The notes beneath the pieces were generated by a model, which was not told where the DNA came from, searched no databases, and saw nothing but the letters and a program-made list of their open reading frames with translations. From assembly GCA_021821425.1 (NCBI GenBank), contig JAKACL010000119.1, positions 1 to 8,734 of the forward strand: a DNA stretch of 8,734 nucleotides, read 5' to 3'. The translations under genes and the position numbers were made by a program. Positions 1 through 7,898 of the stretch are shown here, piece after piece. The DNA is from Pseudomonadota bacterium. GTDB lineage: Bacteria; Pseudomonadota; Gammaproteobacteria; Burkholderiales; Thiobacillaceae. How positions within the stretch are numbered: position 1 is the stretch's first letter; every line of letters starts with the position of its first letter.

Positions 1-34
1 CTCCTTTCGTTGAAGACATCTGATCCCCATCCCC

Positions 35-163
35 ATGAAGACCAGTGACGCCAACTATGGCAACAAAAAGACGGGGGAGTCCATCCCATCAATCAACTCG
101 GACAGTGTAAAGCGGCGCGAAAAACATGCGCCGCTTTACACTGCCGGTTATGGCGAACGTTAG
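35..163 (+). CDS. short ORF of a preceding cassette, reading into the attC-like hairpin (doubtful)
   Basis: An ATG at 35 opens a 42-codon frame that runs through the hairpin at 99-146 and stops at TAG 161-163, inside the GTTAGAT core. The product begins MKTSDANYGNKK and ends LYTAGYGER; I do not recognise a domain in it. No clear Shine-Dalgarno precedes the ATG. The second half is encoded by the recombination-site hairpin, as often happens for the C-termini of integron cassette proteins, so this could be the end of a small cassette gene or simply an open frame. Coding status is uncertain. Confidence 0.25.
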   Translation: MKTSDANYGNKKTGESIPSINSDSVKRREKHAPLYTAGYGER

Positions 164-165
164 AT
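91..165 (+). repeat. attC-like recombination site (upstream boundary of the transporter cassette)
   Basis: A 16-bp perfect inverted repeat (103-118 with 128-143) has a 9-nt loop (119-127). It is extended by three more pairs (99-101 with 144-146) across one unpaired base, A102. The extrahelical base is typical of folded attC sites. The right side ends in GTTAGAT (159-165), which fits the GTTRRRY core cut by integron integrases. The matching left core is poor: AATCAAC at 91-97 is the best candidate, and the left and right spacers differ in length. I therefore call it attC-like. It sits 3 nt before the next start codon, as expected for a cassette junction. Confidence 0.55.
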
Positions 166-1106
166 TTCATGGCGAACACGCGTAACGAAAATCTCGGCTA
201 TCTATTTGGGCTAATGGCGGTCGTCGCATTTGCTGTCACGCTTCCAGCCACACGGGCCGCGGTTAGAGCCCTTGACCCTGTGTTCGTAGGCCTCGGCCGA
301 GGTGTCGGCGCGGCTGTGATGAGCGCCGCCTTTCTAATTCTCACCCGGCAACGTTTACCGTCGCGTGAAGAGGCAAAAGGTCTAGTCATCGTCGCAGCCG
401 GCGTTGTGGTTGGCTTTCCTCTTCTTACTGCTTGGGCGATGCGTTACGTTGATGCCTCACACGGTGGCGTTGTCCTTGGAATTCTTCCGCTGGTGACCGC
501 AGTGGCCGGAGTTCTGTTCTCCGGAGAACGCCCGTCAACACGGTTTTGGTTGATTGCGCTGGTTGGAACGGCGCTGGTGGTCGGGTATTCGCTTACAAGG
601 GCGGGGGGAACCCTGCACGTGGCTGATCTCGCCCTCTTCGGAGCCATTGTTAGCGCCGGCGTCGGGTACGCCGAGGGTGCGCGACTGTCCCGATCCTTGG
701 GTGGGCTCCAGGTTATCTCGTGGGCCCTTGTCTTTTCTGTTCCCGTCCTTATCGTTCCCGTCGTTCTGTTCGCACCGGCGTCAATCAACTTGCCTTTGGA
801 GTCATGGTTGGGGTTCCTCTACGTCATGGTGATCAGCCAGTTTCTAGCTTTTTTTCCTTGGTATCACGGGCTCGCGCTTGGCGGCATCGCTAAAGTCAGC
901 CAAATACAACTATTGCAGCCGTTTCTCACCATCGTGGCATCCGCGCTTCTGCTTGGAGAGCGCGCAGACATCCTTACGTGGCTTGTAGCCGTCGTCGTAG
1001 TTGCAGTCGTCGCAATCGGCAAGACTGCCCGAGTGGCAAACATGAACTCTAACCCTACGGTCGAGAGGGACGCGCGCAAAAACGGCGCGCGCCTCTCGCC
1101 GTAACG
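160..1106 (+). mobile_element. integron gene cassette (transporter gene plus its attC)
   Basis: The unit is bounded by two GTTRRRY cores, GTTAGAT at 159 and GTTAGGC at 1106. It holds one promoterless gene in the usual orientation, with the start codon within 10 nt of the 5' core and an attC hairpin at the 3' end. This is the standard architecture of an integron cassette, about 947 bp. No intI gene or attI site is visible in the window. Confidence 0.75.
169..1104 (+). CDS. EamA/DMT-family inner-membrane transporter carried on an integron cassette
   Basis: The 311-residue product is very hydrophobic. It shows about ten membrane helices arranged as two EamA-type halves, roughly residues 8-145 and 150-285. 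The second half has the family-like stretch ISQFLAFFPWYHGLALGG followed by KVSQIQLLQPFLTIVASALLLGE, where helices carry Q/P and end in a conserved GE before the last span. DMT-family proteins export small metabolites or drugs; no substrate can be read from the sequence. The ATG lies 3 nt after the recombination core, with no Shine-Dalgarno, so expression probably depends on an upstream array promoter. The last ~19 residues (from about MNSNPTVERD) are encoded by the attC site and are probably not part of the transporter fold. The gene is noticeably less GC-rich than the isc genes, consistent with acquisition by transfer. Confidence 0.85.
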   Translation: MANTRNENLGYLFGLMAVVAFAVTLPATRAAVRALDPVFVGLGRGVGAAVMSAAFLILTRQRLPSREEAKGLVIVAAGVVVGFPLLTAWAMRYVDASHGGVVLGILPLVTAVAGVLFSGERPSTRFWLIALVGTALVVGYSLTRAGGTLHVADLALFGAIVSAGVGYAEGARLSRSLGGLQVISWALVFSVPVLIVPVVLFAPASINLPLESWLGFLYVMVISQFLAFFPWYHGLALGGIAKVSQIQLLQPFLTIVASALLLGERADILTWLVAVVVVAVVAIGKTARVANMNSNPTVERDARKNGARLSP

Positions 1107-1112
1107 TTAGGC
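1047..1112 (+). repeat. attC site of the transporter cassette
   Basis: The outer boxes are CTCTAAC (1047-1053) and GTTAGGC (1106-1112). Four-base spacers lead to the inner stem CGG-T-CGAGAGG-GA-CGCGCGC (1058 onward), which pairs with GCGCGCGCCTCTCGCCG ending at 1101 around an A-rich loop. The unpaired T and the GA on only one strand give the asymmetry by which integrases recognise folded bottom-strand attC. The size of about 66 bp is normal. The transporter stop codon TAA (1102-1104) lies inside the site. Confidence 0.8.
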
Positions 1113-1130
1113 GCTAATAAGGGAGAAACT

Positions 1131-1178
1131 ATGAAAACGTTTTGCAGTTGCAGCATCCTGAACCGCCCCGGGTTTTGA
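1131..1178 (+). pseudogene. first codons of a second cassette gene, interrupted by an IS end
   Basis: Directly after the attC core comes GGGAG (1121-1125), a strong ribosome binding site, with correct spacing before ATG 1131. The native frame reads MKTFCSCSI and then enters the IS3-type terminal repeat at 1159, where it runs to TGA 1176-1178 after 15 codons. The position and RBS are those of the next cassette's gene; the rest of that gene and its attC are absent. The original product cannot be identified from nine residues. Confidence 0.5.
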
Positions 1179-1208
1179 GGAGGCTCCTTTCCTTGAGAAG
1201 ATGGCGCC

Positions 1209-1295
1209 ATGAAGAGCAAGAAGACCATCCCCAAGCATTCCCCAGAAGCGCGTGAACGCGCTGTCCGCATGGTGCAGGAGCACCGTGGCGAGTAA
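1209..1295 (+). pseudogene. IS3-family OrfA N-terminal fragment
   Basis: The frame from ATG 1209 encodes 28 residues, MKSKKTIPKHSPEARERAVR then MVQEHRGE, followed by TAA. It closely resembles the start of IS3-group OrfA proteins, whose basic N-terminus leads into a helix-turn-helix DNA-binding domain (typical pattern SPEARERAVRMVxEHxGEY). The TAA is created by the junction with the orfB tail rather than by a point mutation. The helix-turn-helix is lost, so the fragment has no expected function. Confidence 0.65.
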
Positions 1296-1389
1296 CCGCA
1301 GTAGAATCCACTCAGCCTTGGACTACCTGACACCCGCGACGTATGAACAATCGTTGGTTCAGCAATCCGGTGTGAATTCAATCTGGGGA
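1291..1389 (+). pseudogene. IS3-family OrfB C-terminal fragment
   Basis: In the frame that continues into the downstream diguanylate cyclase, the DNA encodes NRSRIHSALDYLTPATYEQS. This is the hallmark end of IS3-family DDE transposases (YNxxRxHSALxYLTPxxYE), located after the catalytic glutamate of the integrase core. None of the catalytic D, D or E residues is present. There is no stop codon between this fragment and the GGDEF gene, so the two are open in one frame. Confidence 0.6.
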
Positions 1390-1422
1390 AGATTCCGGCA
1401 TGATTCTCAGCTGAAACGCGAT

Positions 1423-2439
1423 ATGGACATGGACCCTTTTCTAGACAAACTGGTAGCGGCGGTATCGGACAGCGAAGATCTGGAAAGCCTGGTGCGCCCG
1501 CTGCTGGGGCTGCTGGAATCGGTCACCGGGCTGGAGTCGACTTATCTGACGACGATCGACCACGAACGCAATGTCCAGCGGATTGTGTTTTCGCGCAACA
1601 CGCAGGCGCTGAATATTCCCGAGGGGCTGGAAGTGCCCTGGGGCGACACGCTGTGCAAGCGCGCGCTCGACGAGGGGCGGCCTTATGTGGACGATGTGGT
1701 GGGCTGCTGGGGCGATTCGGACGCGGCGCGGGTGCTGGGGATCACCACGTACCTGAGCGAGCCGGTGCATGTGGCGGCGGGCGAGCTGTATGGCACGCTG
1801 TGCGGCGCCAGCGGCGCGCGCATCCAGGTCACGGATGACACGCGACGGCTGCTGCAGCTGTTTTCGCAACTGATCGCGCGCCAGCTGGAGCGCGACCGCC
1901 TGCTAGCCCAGCTGAAGGACGAGAACCGCGAATACAGCCGTTATGCGCTGTCCGATCCGCTCACCGGTATCCCCAACCGGCGCGCGCTGATGAACGAGCT
2001 GGCACGGGCGCTGGCCAATGCTCGACGCGCGGATACGGCGGTGCATCTGGCCTTTGTCGATCTGGACGGATTCAAGGCGATCAACGACCAGCATGGCCAC
2101 GATGCGGGCGACCGCTTTCTGATTGCGATTGCCCGGGCGCTGGTGGGCGGCATGCGCGATGGCGATTTTGTTGCGCGCTATGGCGGCGACGAGTTTGTCG
2201 TGTTTGGACCGGCGACGTCGGACTCCCACGATGCGAGTCGCGCGGCGATACGCGAACGGCTGCAACGCCTGACCACCGGGCGCTTTTCCATCGGCCTGCA
2301 CACGATCGACTACGCGGGCGCCAGTGTCGGCGTGGTGACTTCGGGTGCCGGCGAGCGCGATTGCGAGGCGCTGCTGGCGCGGGCGGACGCGGCCATGTAC
2401 GAAGCCAAGAAGGCCCGGCGCGCACAGGCGACGTCATGA
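1423..2439 (+). CDS. GAF-GGDEF diguanylate cyclase
   Basis: The 338-residue protein (from ATG 1423) has an N-terminal GAF-like sensor domain (about 10-165), a short helical linker (LLAQLKDENREYSRYALSD) and a C-terminal GGDEF domain (about 170-335). The signature GGDEF is intact at 254-258 within RYGGDEFVVF. An RxxD product-inhibition site (RDGD, 245-248) lies exactly five residues upstream. It should therefore be an active cyclase making cyclic di-GMP from two GTP, subject to feedback inhibition. There is no signal peptide or membrane span, so it is cytoplasmic; the GAF ligand is unknown. The frame is open back to a GTG at 1252 through the transposase remnant. I chose 1423 because GAF homology should begin there; ATG 1429 is equally possible and neither has a strong ribosome binding site. 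It overlaps the next gene by ATGA. Confidence 0.9.
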   Translation: MDMDPFLDKLVAAVSDSEDLESLVRPLLGLLESVTGLESTYLTTIDHERNVQRIVFSRNTQALNIPEGLEVPWGDTLCKRALDEGRPYVDDVVGCWGDSDAARVLGITTYLSEPVHVAAGELYGTLCGASGARIQVTDDTRRLLQLFSQLIARQLERDRLLAQLKDENREYSRYALSDPLTGIPNRRALMNELARALANARRADTAVHLAFVDLDGFKAINDQHGHDAGDRFLIAIARALVGGMRDGDFVARYGGDEFVVFGPATSDSHDASRAAIRERLQRLTTGRFSIGLHTIDYAGASVGVVTSGAGERDCEALLARADAAMYEAKKARRAQATS

Positions 2440-2915
2440 CAGCGCCGGCCACACATGCGGACATGGATGCGGTCAACATGCACCAGGTGTTTGACTGGCT
2501 GTGGACGTCGGGCCAGCTTTCCGCACGCGACATCCAGCGGCTGCCCTTTCTGGGCGTGGAAGCGGTGGTGAATCTGGCCTTGCCCACATCCACGAACGCG
2601 CTGCCCGGCGAAGCCGAGCAGGTGGCCGGTGCGGGGCTGGCCTATGTGCAGATTCCGGTCGAATGGGAGTGCCCGCGGCCCGAGCAGTTCGCGCAGTTCG
2701 TCGGCGTGCTCGATGCCTTCCGGGGGCGGACGGTGTGGGTGCATTGCGCCTTGAACATGCGCGTGTCGGCCTTCGTCTATCTGTATCGCCGGCTGGTCCT
2801 GTCGGAAAGCGAGGCGGCAGCATCCTATCCACTGCGCGAAGTGTGGACGCCGGATGCAGTCTGGCAGGCGTTCATCGACGAGGTCTTGCAGGTGCCGCCC
2901 CCGGCGATCGAATAG
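2436..2915 (+). CDS. tyrosine-phosphatase-like protein with an atypical P-loop
   Basis: This is a 159-residue cytoplasmic protein. It has the layout of small dual-specificity-phosphatase-like proteins: an opening region with TSGQLSARDIQRL (24-36), a core strand VEAVVNLALP (41-50), then VQIPVEWECP (71-80) where a general acid usually sits, and the loop VWVHCALNMRVSAF (100-113) before a helix. The candidate nucleophile is C104 with R109, giving Cys-x4-Arg instead of the classical Cys-x5-Arg, so catalysis is uncertain. The start ATG overlaps the stop of the cyclase gene (ATGA), and an AGG lies about 9 nt upstream; later ATGs at codons 10 and 15 are possible. The pairing suggests a role linked to cyclic-di-GMP signalling, but that is inference from context. 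It ends 2 bp from the convergent membrane-protein gene. Confidence 0.7.
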   Translation: MTAPATHADMDAVNMHQVFDWLWTSGQLSARDIQRLPFLGVEAVVNLALPTSTNALPGEAEQVAGAGLAYVQIPVEWECPRPEQFAQFVGVLDAFRGRTVWVHCALNMRVSAFVYLYRRLVLSESEAAASYPLREVWTPDAVWQAFIDEVLQVPPPAIE

Positions 2916-2917
2916 CG

Positions 2918-3583
2918 TCAGCGGCGCCCGCGCATCGTGGCGCCCGCCAGGGCCAGCATCGCCGCCAGCGGCAACAGCGCAAACTCGGGCGCATCCATTG
3001 CCCATAGCGTGGTGCCGCTGATCAGGCACCACAGCAGCGGAATCGGAAACAGTATCCACCGCGGACGCGCGCCCACGAGCAGCAGCATGCCGAGCGTGAC
3101 AAGCACCGTGGGATCGGGCGCCATGCCAAGGATTTCGGCGTGAGCCCAGCTTCGGCCCAGCAGCGGCGCCAGCAGCGGAAACCCCAGCACGCCCAGCAGT
3201 ACCAGCATCAGGCCGATACGCGCAGTCCAGCCCGTGGCCGGCACCGGCGTGAAGCGGTTGCGCACCGCCCCCAGCCACACCAGCAGCACGGCCTGGGCGA
3301 CAAAGGCCCAGGCATAGAGATCGGCCAGGAGATTGATGCTGGCGTAGCGTTGCGCGTGGTACGCCCACGCCACCCACAGCCAGCCTGCGGCCAGGATCAG
3401 CGCCACGATGCGCCCTGCCCCGGCACCTCCGCGCCGCCACAGCACCGGCAGCGCCATGCCGAGCGCGAGCGCAAGCAGTGGCAGCGGCCACCATGCCTGG
3501 TTATGAAGCTCGAACAGCCGGTAATACGTCTGCGGCGAAAACAGCAGCAGGTCGCGCGGGCTGTAGGTCCACCATTCCGACAT
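2918..3583 (-). CDS. DUF6064-like multi-pass membrane protein
   Basis: The 221-residue product starts MSEWWTYSPRDLLLFSPQTY and has about seven hydrophobic segments (near residues 32-49, 58-76, 88-106, 121-141, 159-171, 175-195 and 199-215). The aromatic N-terminus, the tyrosine/aromatic stretch around FSPQTYYRLFELHN and the later EILGMAPDPTVLVTLG segment resemble the uncharacterised DUF6064 family; that assignment is from memory and moderate. No enzymatic motif is visible. The start was chosen because its ATG overlaps the stop of the upstream aldo/keto reductase (ATGA at 3582-3585), which implies translational coupling. The longer upstream frame has no such support and reads antisense-like composition. 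The role is unknown; it could anchor or support the exported reductase, but nothing in the sequence proves this. Confidence 0.7.
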   Translation of the reverse strand: MSEWWTYSPRDLLLFSPQTYYRLFELHNQAWWPLPLLALALGMALPVLWRRGGAGAGRIVALILAAGWLWVAWAYHAQRYASINLLADLYAWAFVAQAVLLVWLGAVRNRFTPVPATGWTARIGLMLVLLGVLGFPLLAPLLGRSWAHAEILGMAPDPTVLVTLGMLLLVGARPRWILFPIPLLWCLISGTTLWAMDAPEFALLPLAAMLALAGATMRGRR

Positions 3584-4521
3584 CAGCGGCCGGCGTAGGC
3601 AGCGGCCATCCGCGCGCGCATGGCCGCGTCCGGAAGCGGTCCGATGGCGGCGCCCATGTTCTCGCGCACATGGTCGACGCGGGTGGTGGCCGGGATCGCG
3701 CAGGTGACGGCCGGATGGGAAATGACGAACTTGAGCGCGAACTGCGCCCAACTGGTGCTGTCGATGTCGGCCGCCCACGACGGCAGTCGGCGACGCGCCA
3801 GCCGTTCCAGCAGCGCGCCCTGCTGGAACGGCCGGTTGACGATGACGGCGATGCCGCGCTCGAGCGCAAGCGGCAGCAGGCGCTGCTCGGCTTCGCGGTC
3901 ATGCAGGTTGTAGGTGAGCTGGACGAAATCGATCGGCTGGCTGGACATGATCTGCTCCAGTTCGCCATGCCGCCGCCCGTGCGAGGTGGTGATGCCCACA
4001 TAGCGCAGCTGGCCGGCCGCCTTCATCGCGAACAGGGTCGGCAGGTGTATCTGCCATGACAGCAGGTTATGCACCTGCATCAGGTCGAAACGCGGAATGC
4101 CCCACAGCCGGCGCGACGCATCCATCTGCATGCGGCCTTCGTCCCCGCCGGCAATCCAGACCTTGTCGGCGGCAAACAGGTCGGCCGGACGGCCGATCTT
4201 CCTGAGGCCGTAGCCGATGACGTCCTGCGCCGAGCCATACATCGGGGAGCTGTCGATCAGGCGGCCGCCGGCATCGAAGAAGGCGCGCATCACGTCGGCG
4301 CTGGCGTTGCGCGCGGCAGGGTCGTTGCCGACGTTGAAGGTGATCCAGCTGCCCAGCCCCACCAACGGCAGCGCTTCGCGGCCCGAGGGAATGATGCGGG
4401 TGGCAGGCCGTGCCTGCGGCGATTGCGCCAGGGCCGATTGCGTCAGGGCGGGGCCCAGCAAAGGCGCGGCCGCAAGCGTGGCAAGCAGTCTGCGGCGCGT
4501 GAAATCGGGGGGATGTGGCAT
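3583..4521 (-). CDS. Tat-exported aldo/keto reductase
   Basis: The 312-residue protein begins with a twin-arginine signal: TRRRLLA at 8-14, a hydrophobic stretch, and a likely cleavage after ALA (30-32). The mature part is an aldo/keto reductase (beta/alpha)8 barrel. The catalytic tetrad is recognisable: D90 and Y95 in IDSSPMYG, K120 in AADKVWIAG, and H151 in LMQVHNLL. Such enzymes reduce carbonyls using NAD(P)H; a Tat-exported member would receive cofactor folded in before export, as for other periplasmic cofactor proteins. The substrate is unknown. It lies 99 bp downstream of iscX in the same direction and is followed by the coupled membrane-protein gene, so the two likely form one unit. 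An AGGAG occurs about 13 nt before the ATG, slightly far for an ideal ribosome binding site. Confidence 0.85.
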   Translation of the reverse strand: MPHPPDFTRRRLLATLAAAPLLGPALTQSALAQSPQARPATRIIPSGREALPLVGLGSWITFNVGNDPAARNASADVMRAFFDAGGRLIDSSPMYGSAQDVIGYGLRKIGRPADLFAADKVWIAGGDEGRMQMDASRRLWGIPRFDLMQVHNLLSWQIHLPTLFAMKAAGQLRYVGITTSHGRRHGELEQIMSSQPIDFVQLTYNLHDREAEQRLLPLALERGIAVIVNRPFQQGALLERLARRRLPSWAADIDSTSWAQFALKFVISHPAVTCAIPATTRVDHVRENMGAAIGPLPDAAMRARMAAAYAGR

Positions 4522-4620
4522 GAGAGAGGACAGTCTCCTGAAATGGGCGCGATCCCAACCTTATCTCAGGACGGCACGCCATCACGTGGCCGGCGCGCCC
4601 CCGCCGCCGTCAGCGCGGGT
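4522..4620 (-). other. iscX-reductase intergenic gap
   Basis: This 99-bp gap separates the isc operon from the reductase. I see no convincing terminator hairpin with a T-tract and no clear -35/-10 pair, so read-through from the isc operon cannot be excluded. Confidence 0.4.
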
Positions 4621-4815
4621 TCAGCTGACTTCGTCGATCCATGCCATCTGGATCGCCTCGAGAATCTTTTCGCCGGAATGCTCGGGGTCGTCGTCGAAGT
4701 CGGGCAGCTCCATCACCCAGCGATGCAGGTCGGTAAAGCGGATGGTGCGCGGGTCGATCTCGGGATGCGCTTCAGAGAGTTCGATGGCGATGTCGAGGGA
4801 ATCCGTCCACTTCAT
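4621..4815 (-). CDS. iscX: IscX, iron-sulfur assembly modulator
   Basis: This 64-residue acidic protein starts MKWTDSLDIAIELSEAHPEI and carries the family features FTDLHRWVMELPDFDDDP and the terminal EKILEAIQMAWIDE. IscX (YfhJ) binds the cysteine desulfurase IscS and iron, and slows cluster formation in an iron-dependent way. It sits last in the isc operon, as in Escherichia coli. It is separated from fdx by one base, indicating translational coupling. Length and sequence are normal for the family, with no sign of damage. Confidence 0.95.
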   Translation of the reverse strand: MKWTDSLDIAIELSEAHPEIDPRTIRFTDLHRWVMELPDFDDDPEHSGEKILEAIQMAWIDEVS

Positions 4816-4816
4816 T

Positions 4817-5155
4817 TCAATGACCTTCCTTGACCATGTTGATGGTGTATTTGGGAATTTCGATCACCAGGTCGCTGCTGGCGACGCGCGCCTGGCACGA
4901 CAGCCGCGACTGCGGTTCCAGCCCCCAGGCCTTGTCGAGCAGGTCGTCCTCGTCTTCGCTCGATTCGGCCAGCGAATCGAAGCCTTCGCGCACGATGACA
5001 TGGCAGGTGGTGCAGGCACAGGATTTTTCGCAAGCGTGCTCGATTTCGACGCCATTGGCGAGCAGGGTATCGCAGATGGTTTCGCCCGTCTTGGCTTCGA
5101 TGACGGTGCCTTCTGGACAGAGCTCGACGTGGGGCAATACGATGAGTTGGGGCAT
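4817..5155 (-). CDS. fdx: [2Fe-2S] ferredoxin of the isc system
   Basis: The 112-residue protein is an adrenodoxin-type ferredoxin that passes electrons to the IscS/IscU assembly machinery in the cytoplasm. The cluster ligands are C42, C48, C51 and C87 (C-x5-C-x2-C-x35-C), the same spacing as E. coli Fdx. An additional C46 in the loop is also found in isc-type ferredoxins. The start MPQLIVLPHVELCPEG matches the family start. The gene begins 3 bp after the DUF3050 stop and ends 1 bp before iscX, so it is in a tightly packed operon. Confidence 0.95.
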   Translation of the reverse strand: MPQLIVLPHVELCPEGTVIEAKTGETICDTLLANGVEIEHACEKSCACTTCHVIVREGFDSLAESSEDEDDLLDKAWGLEPQSRLSCQARVASSDLVIEIPKYTINMVKEGH

Positions 5156-5158
5156 ATA

Positions 5159-5943
5159 TCAGGCGGCTTGGGTTTGTTGGCTGGGCAGGACGGCGAGCAC
5201 GCCGTCCCAGAATTGTAAACGGGCGTCGACTGCGGCGGCAGCGGCAGCTTCGGCTTCGCGCCACTTGGCGGCGTCGTCGCACAGTGCGGCGAGCAGGCGC
5301 AGCGACAGCGGCGCATGAAAATCCTCGTCGAGGTGGACGTGGCGGTTGAGGTAGTAGTGAAAGCTGGGCGCCTGCGCCTCGGCCACTGCCATGCGCGACA
5401 GGAAGGCGCGAAACATCGACGGAATGACATGCTCGCGGCCCAGCGCCAGCGCGGCGGCGACGGTGTGCGGCTTGCCGCTGGCCAGAAAATCGAAGGTGGT
5501 GCGGGTGAACGCGGCCGACGGCGCCGGTGCCCTGCCCGACGCCAGCGCGGCGTCGACGCCCTGCTCCGCCACCTGCTGCACGAAGCGCGCCGGCGTGTCG
5601 GCGTCGGCGCCGATTTCGCGCATCGCGGCCAGATACAGCATGAAGTGGCTGGTATGCCCTTGTTGCCCCGGCAGCGCGACGTCGGTTTCCTCTTCCAGCA
5701 CCAGTTCGTTGATGAAGCGCTGCACCGAGACGTCGCCCTGCGGCGTCCACGGCCAGCGCGCAGGCGCGACCTCGTGCTGCAGATACTTGATCAGCGACAT
5801 GAAGTCCCATACCGAATAGACGTGGTGCTGCATGAATGTGCGCAGGTCGTCCAGCGTCCGAACCGCGGCGTAGATCGGGTGCGCTTCGAGCTTGACGCGC
5901 AGAGACTCGATGAAGGCGTCGTTCAGCATCGGGAATTCAGGCA

Positions 5944-5944
<1 letters not shown>
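5159..5944 (-). CDS. DUF3050 protein, probable heme-oxygenase-like (possible di-metal) enzyme, embedded in isc operon
   Basis: The 261-residue, mostly helical cytoplasmic protein fits DUF3050: HPIYAAVRTLDDLRTFMQHH (22-41), then VWDFMSLIKYLQ, an acidic helix INELVLEEETD (78-88), GREHVIPSMF (169-178), and a motif H202-x-H204-x-D206-E-D208-x-H210. I recall DUF3050 as related to the heme-oxygenase-like fold, which includes di-iron oxidases; the late D-x3-H (D206/H210) with H202, and acids near 80-86 plus E171, are plausible metal ligands, but this is inference. No substrate can be named. The start overlaps the hscA stop by ATGA (5942-5946) and the stop is 3 bp before fdx, so it is translated as an integral part of the operon. 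The usual gene order is hscA directly followed by fdx. An iron sensor, an oxidase needing newly assembled iron, or a repair factor are all possible. Confidence 0.75.
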
Positions 5945-7806
<1,862 letters not shown>

Positions 7807-7807
7807 A

Positions 7808-7898
7808 TTTATCGATTCGGCACGATGGTGTTAGAGAAAGTGATTTCGTGGAACTGCGATTGTTTCAATTCGAACGCGTGGCGTTTCGAATCGATAAA
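7808..7898 (-). repeat. 12-bp perfect inverted repeat bracketing the hscA leader, with a competing hairpin
   Basis: TTTATCGATTCG (7808-7819) is the exact reverse complement of CGAATCGATAAA (7887-7898), with 67 nt between. On the transcribed minus strand the second arm ends one base before the hscA AUG. A separate hairpin (7868-7877 with 7881-7891, loop of 3, one bulge) uses bases 7887-7891 of the upstream arm, so the two structures cannot form together. This could control hscA translation, or could be the ends of a small inserted element. Confidence 0.5.

Larger units (their letters stand above)
1159..1396 (+). mobile_element. internally deleted IS3-family insertion sequence remnant
   Basis: TGAACCGCCCCGGGTTTT (1159-1176) looks like an IS3-family left terminal repeat and is followed by an orfA start. 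About 90 nt into orfA the sequence jumps to the last ~35 codons of an orfB-type DDE transposase, so roughly 1 kb of the element is missing. The right terminal repeat is poor: AATCTGGGGAAGATTC (1380-1395) only partly matches the complement of the left end. I inferred the family from the protein fragments and the terminal repeat; a database match would give the exact element. It cannot encode a transposase. Confidence 0.65.

Noticed and set aside
1318..1347. TTGGAC-18 nt-TATGAA as a sigma-70 promoter for the cyclase
   Set aside because: Both boxes are imperfect and lie within the transposase fragment; such matches occur by chance, so I did not list it as a feature.
2916..2917. Bidirectional terminator between the convergent phosphatase and membrane-protein genes
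   Set aside because: The gap is only 2 bp, and no GC-rich hairpin with a T-tract is evident on either side.
2310..3494. 394-codon minus-strand frame across the phosphatase and membrane-protein genes
   Set aside because: It overlaps two supported genes in another frame, is Ala/Arg/Gly-rich and has no recognisable domain.
4069..5218. Long plus-strand frames opposite the reductase, iscX and fdx
   Set aside because: They cross three well-supported minus-strand genes and have low-complexity composition typical of antisense shadows.
7808..7898. Transposon with target-site duplication
   Set aside because: The 12-bp inverted ends are clear, but the flanks share only CAT (7804-7806 and 7899-7901) with one extra base on one side; that is too weak to claim a duplication.
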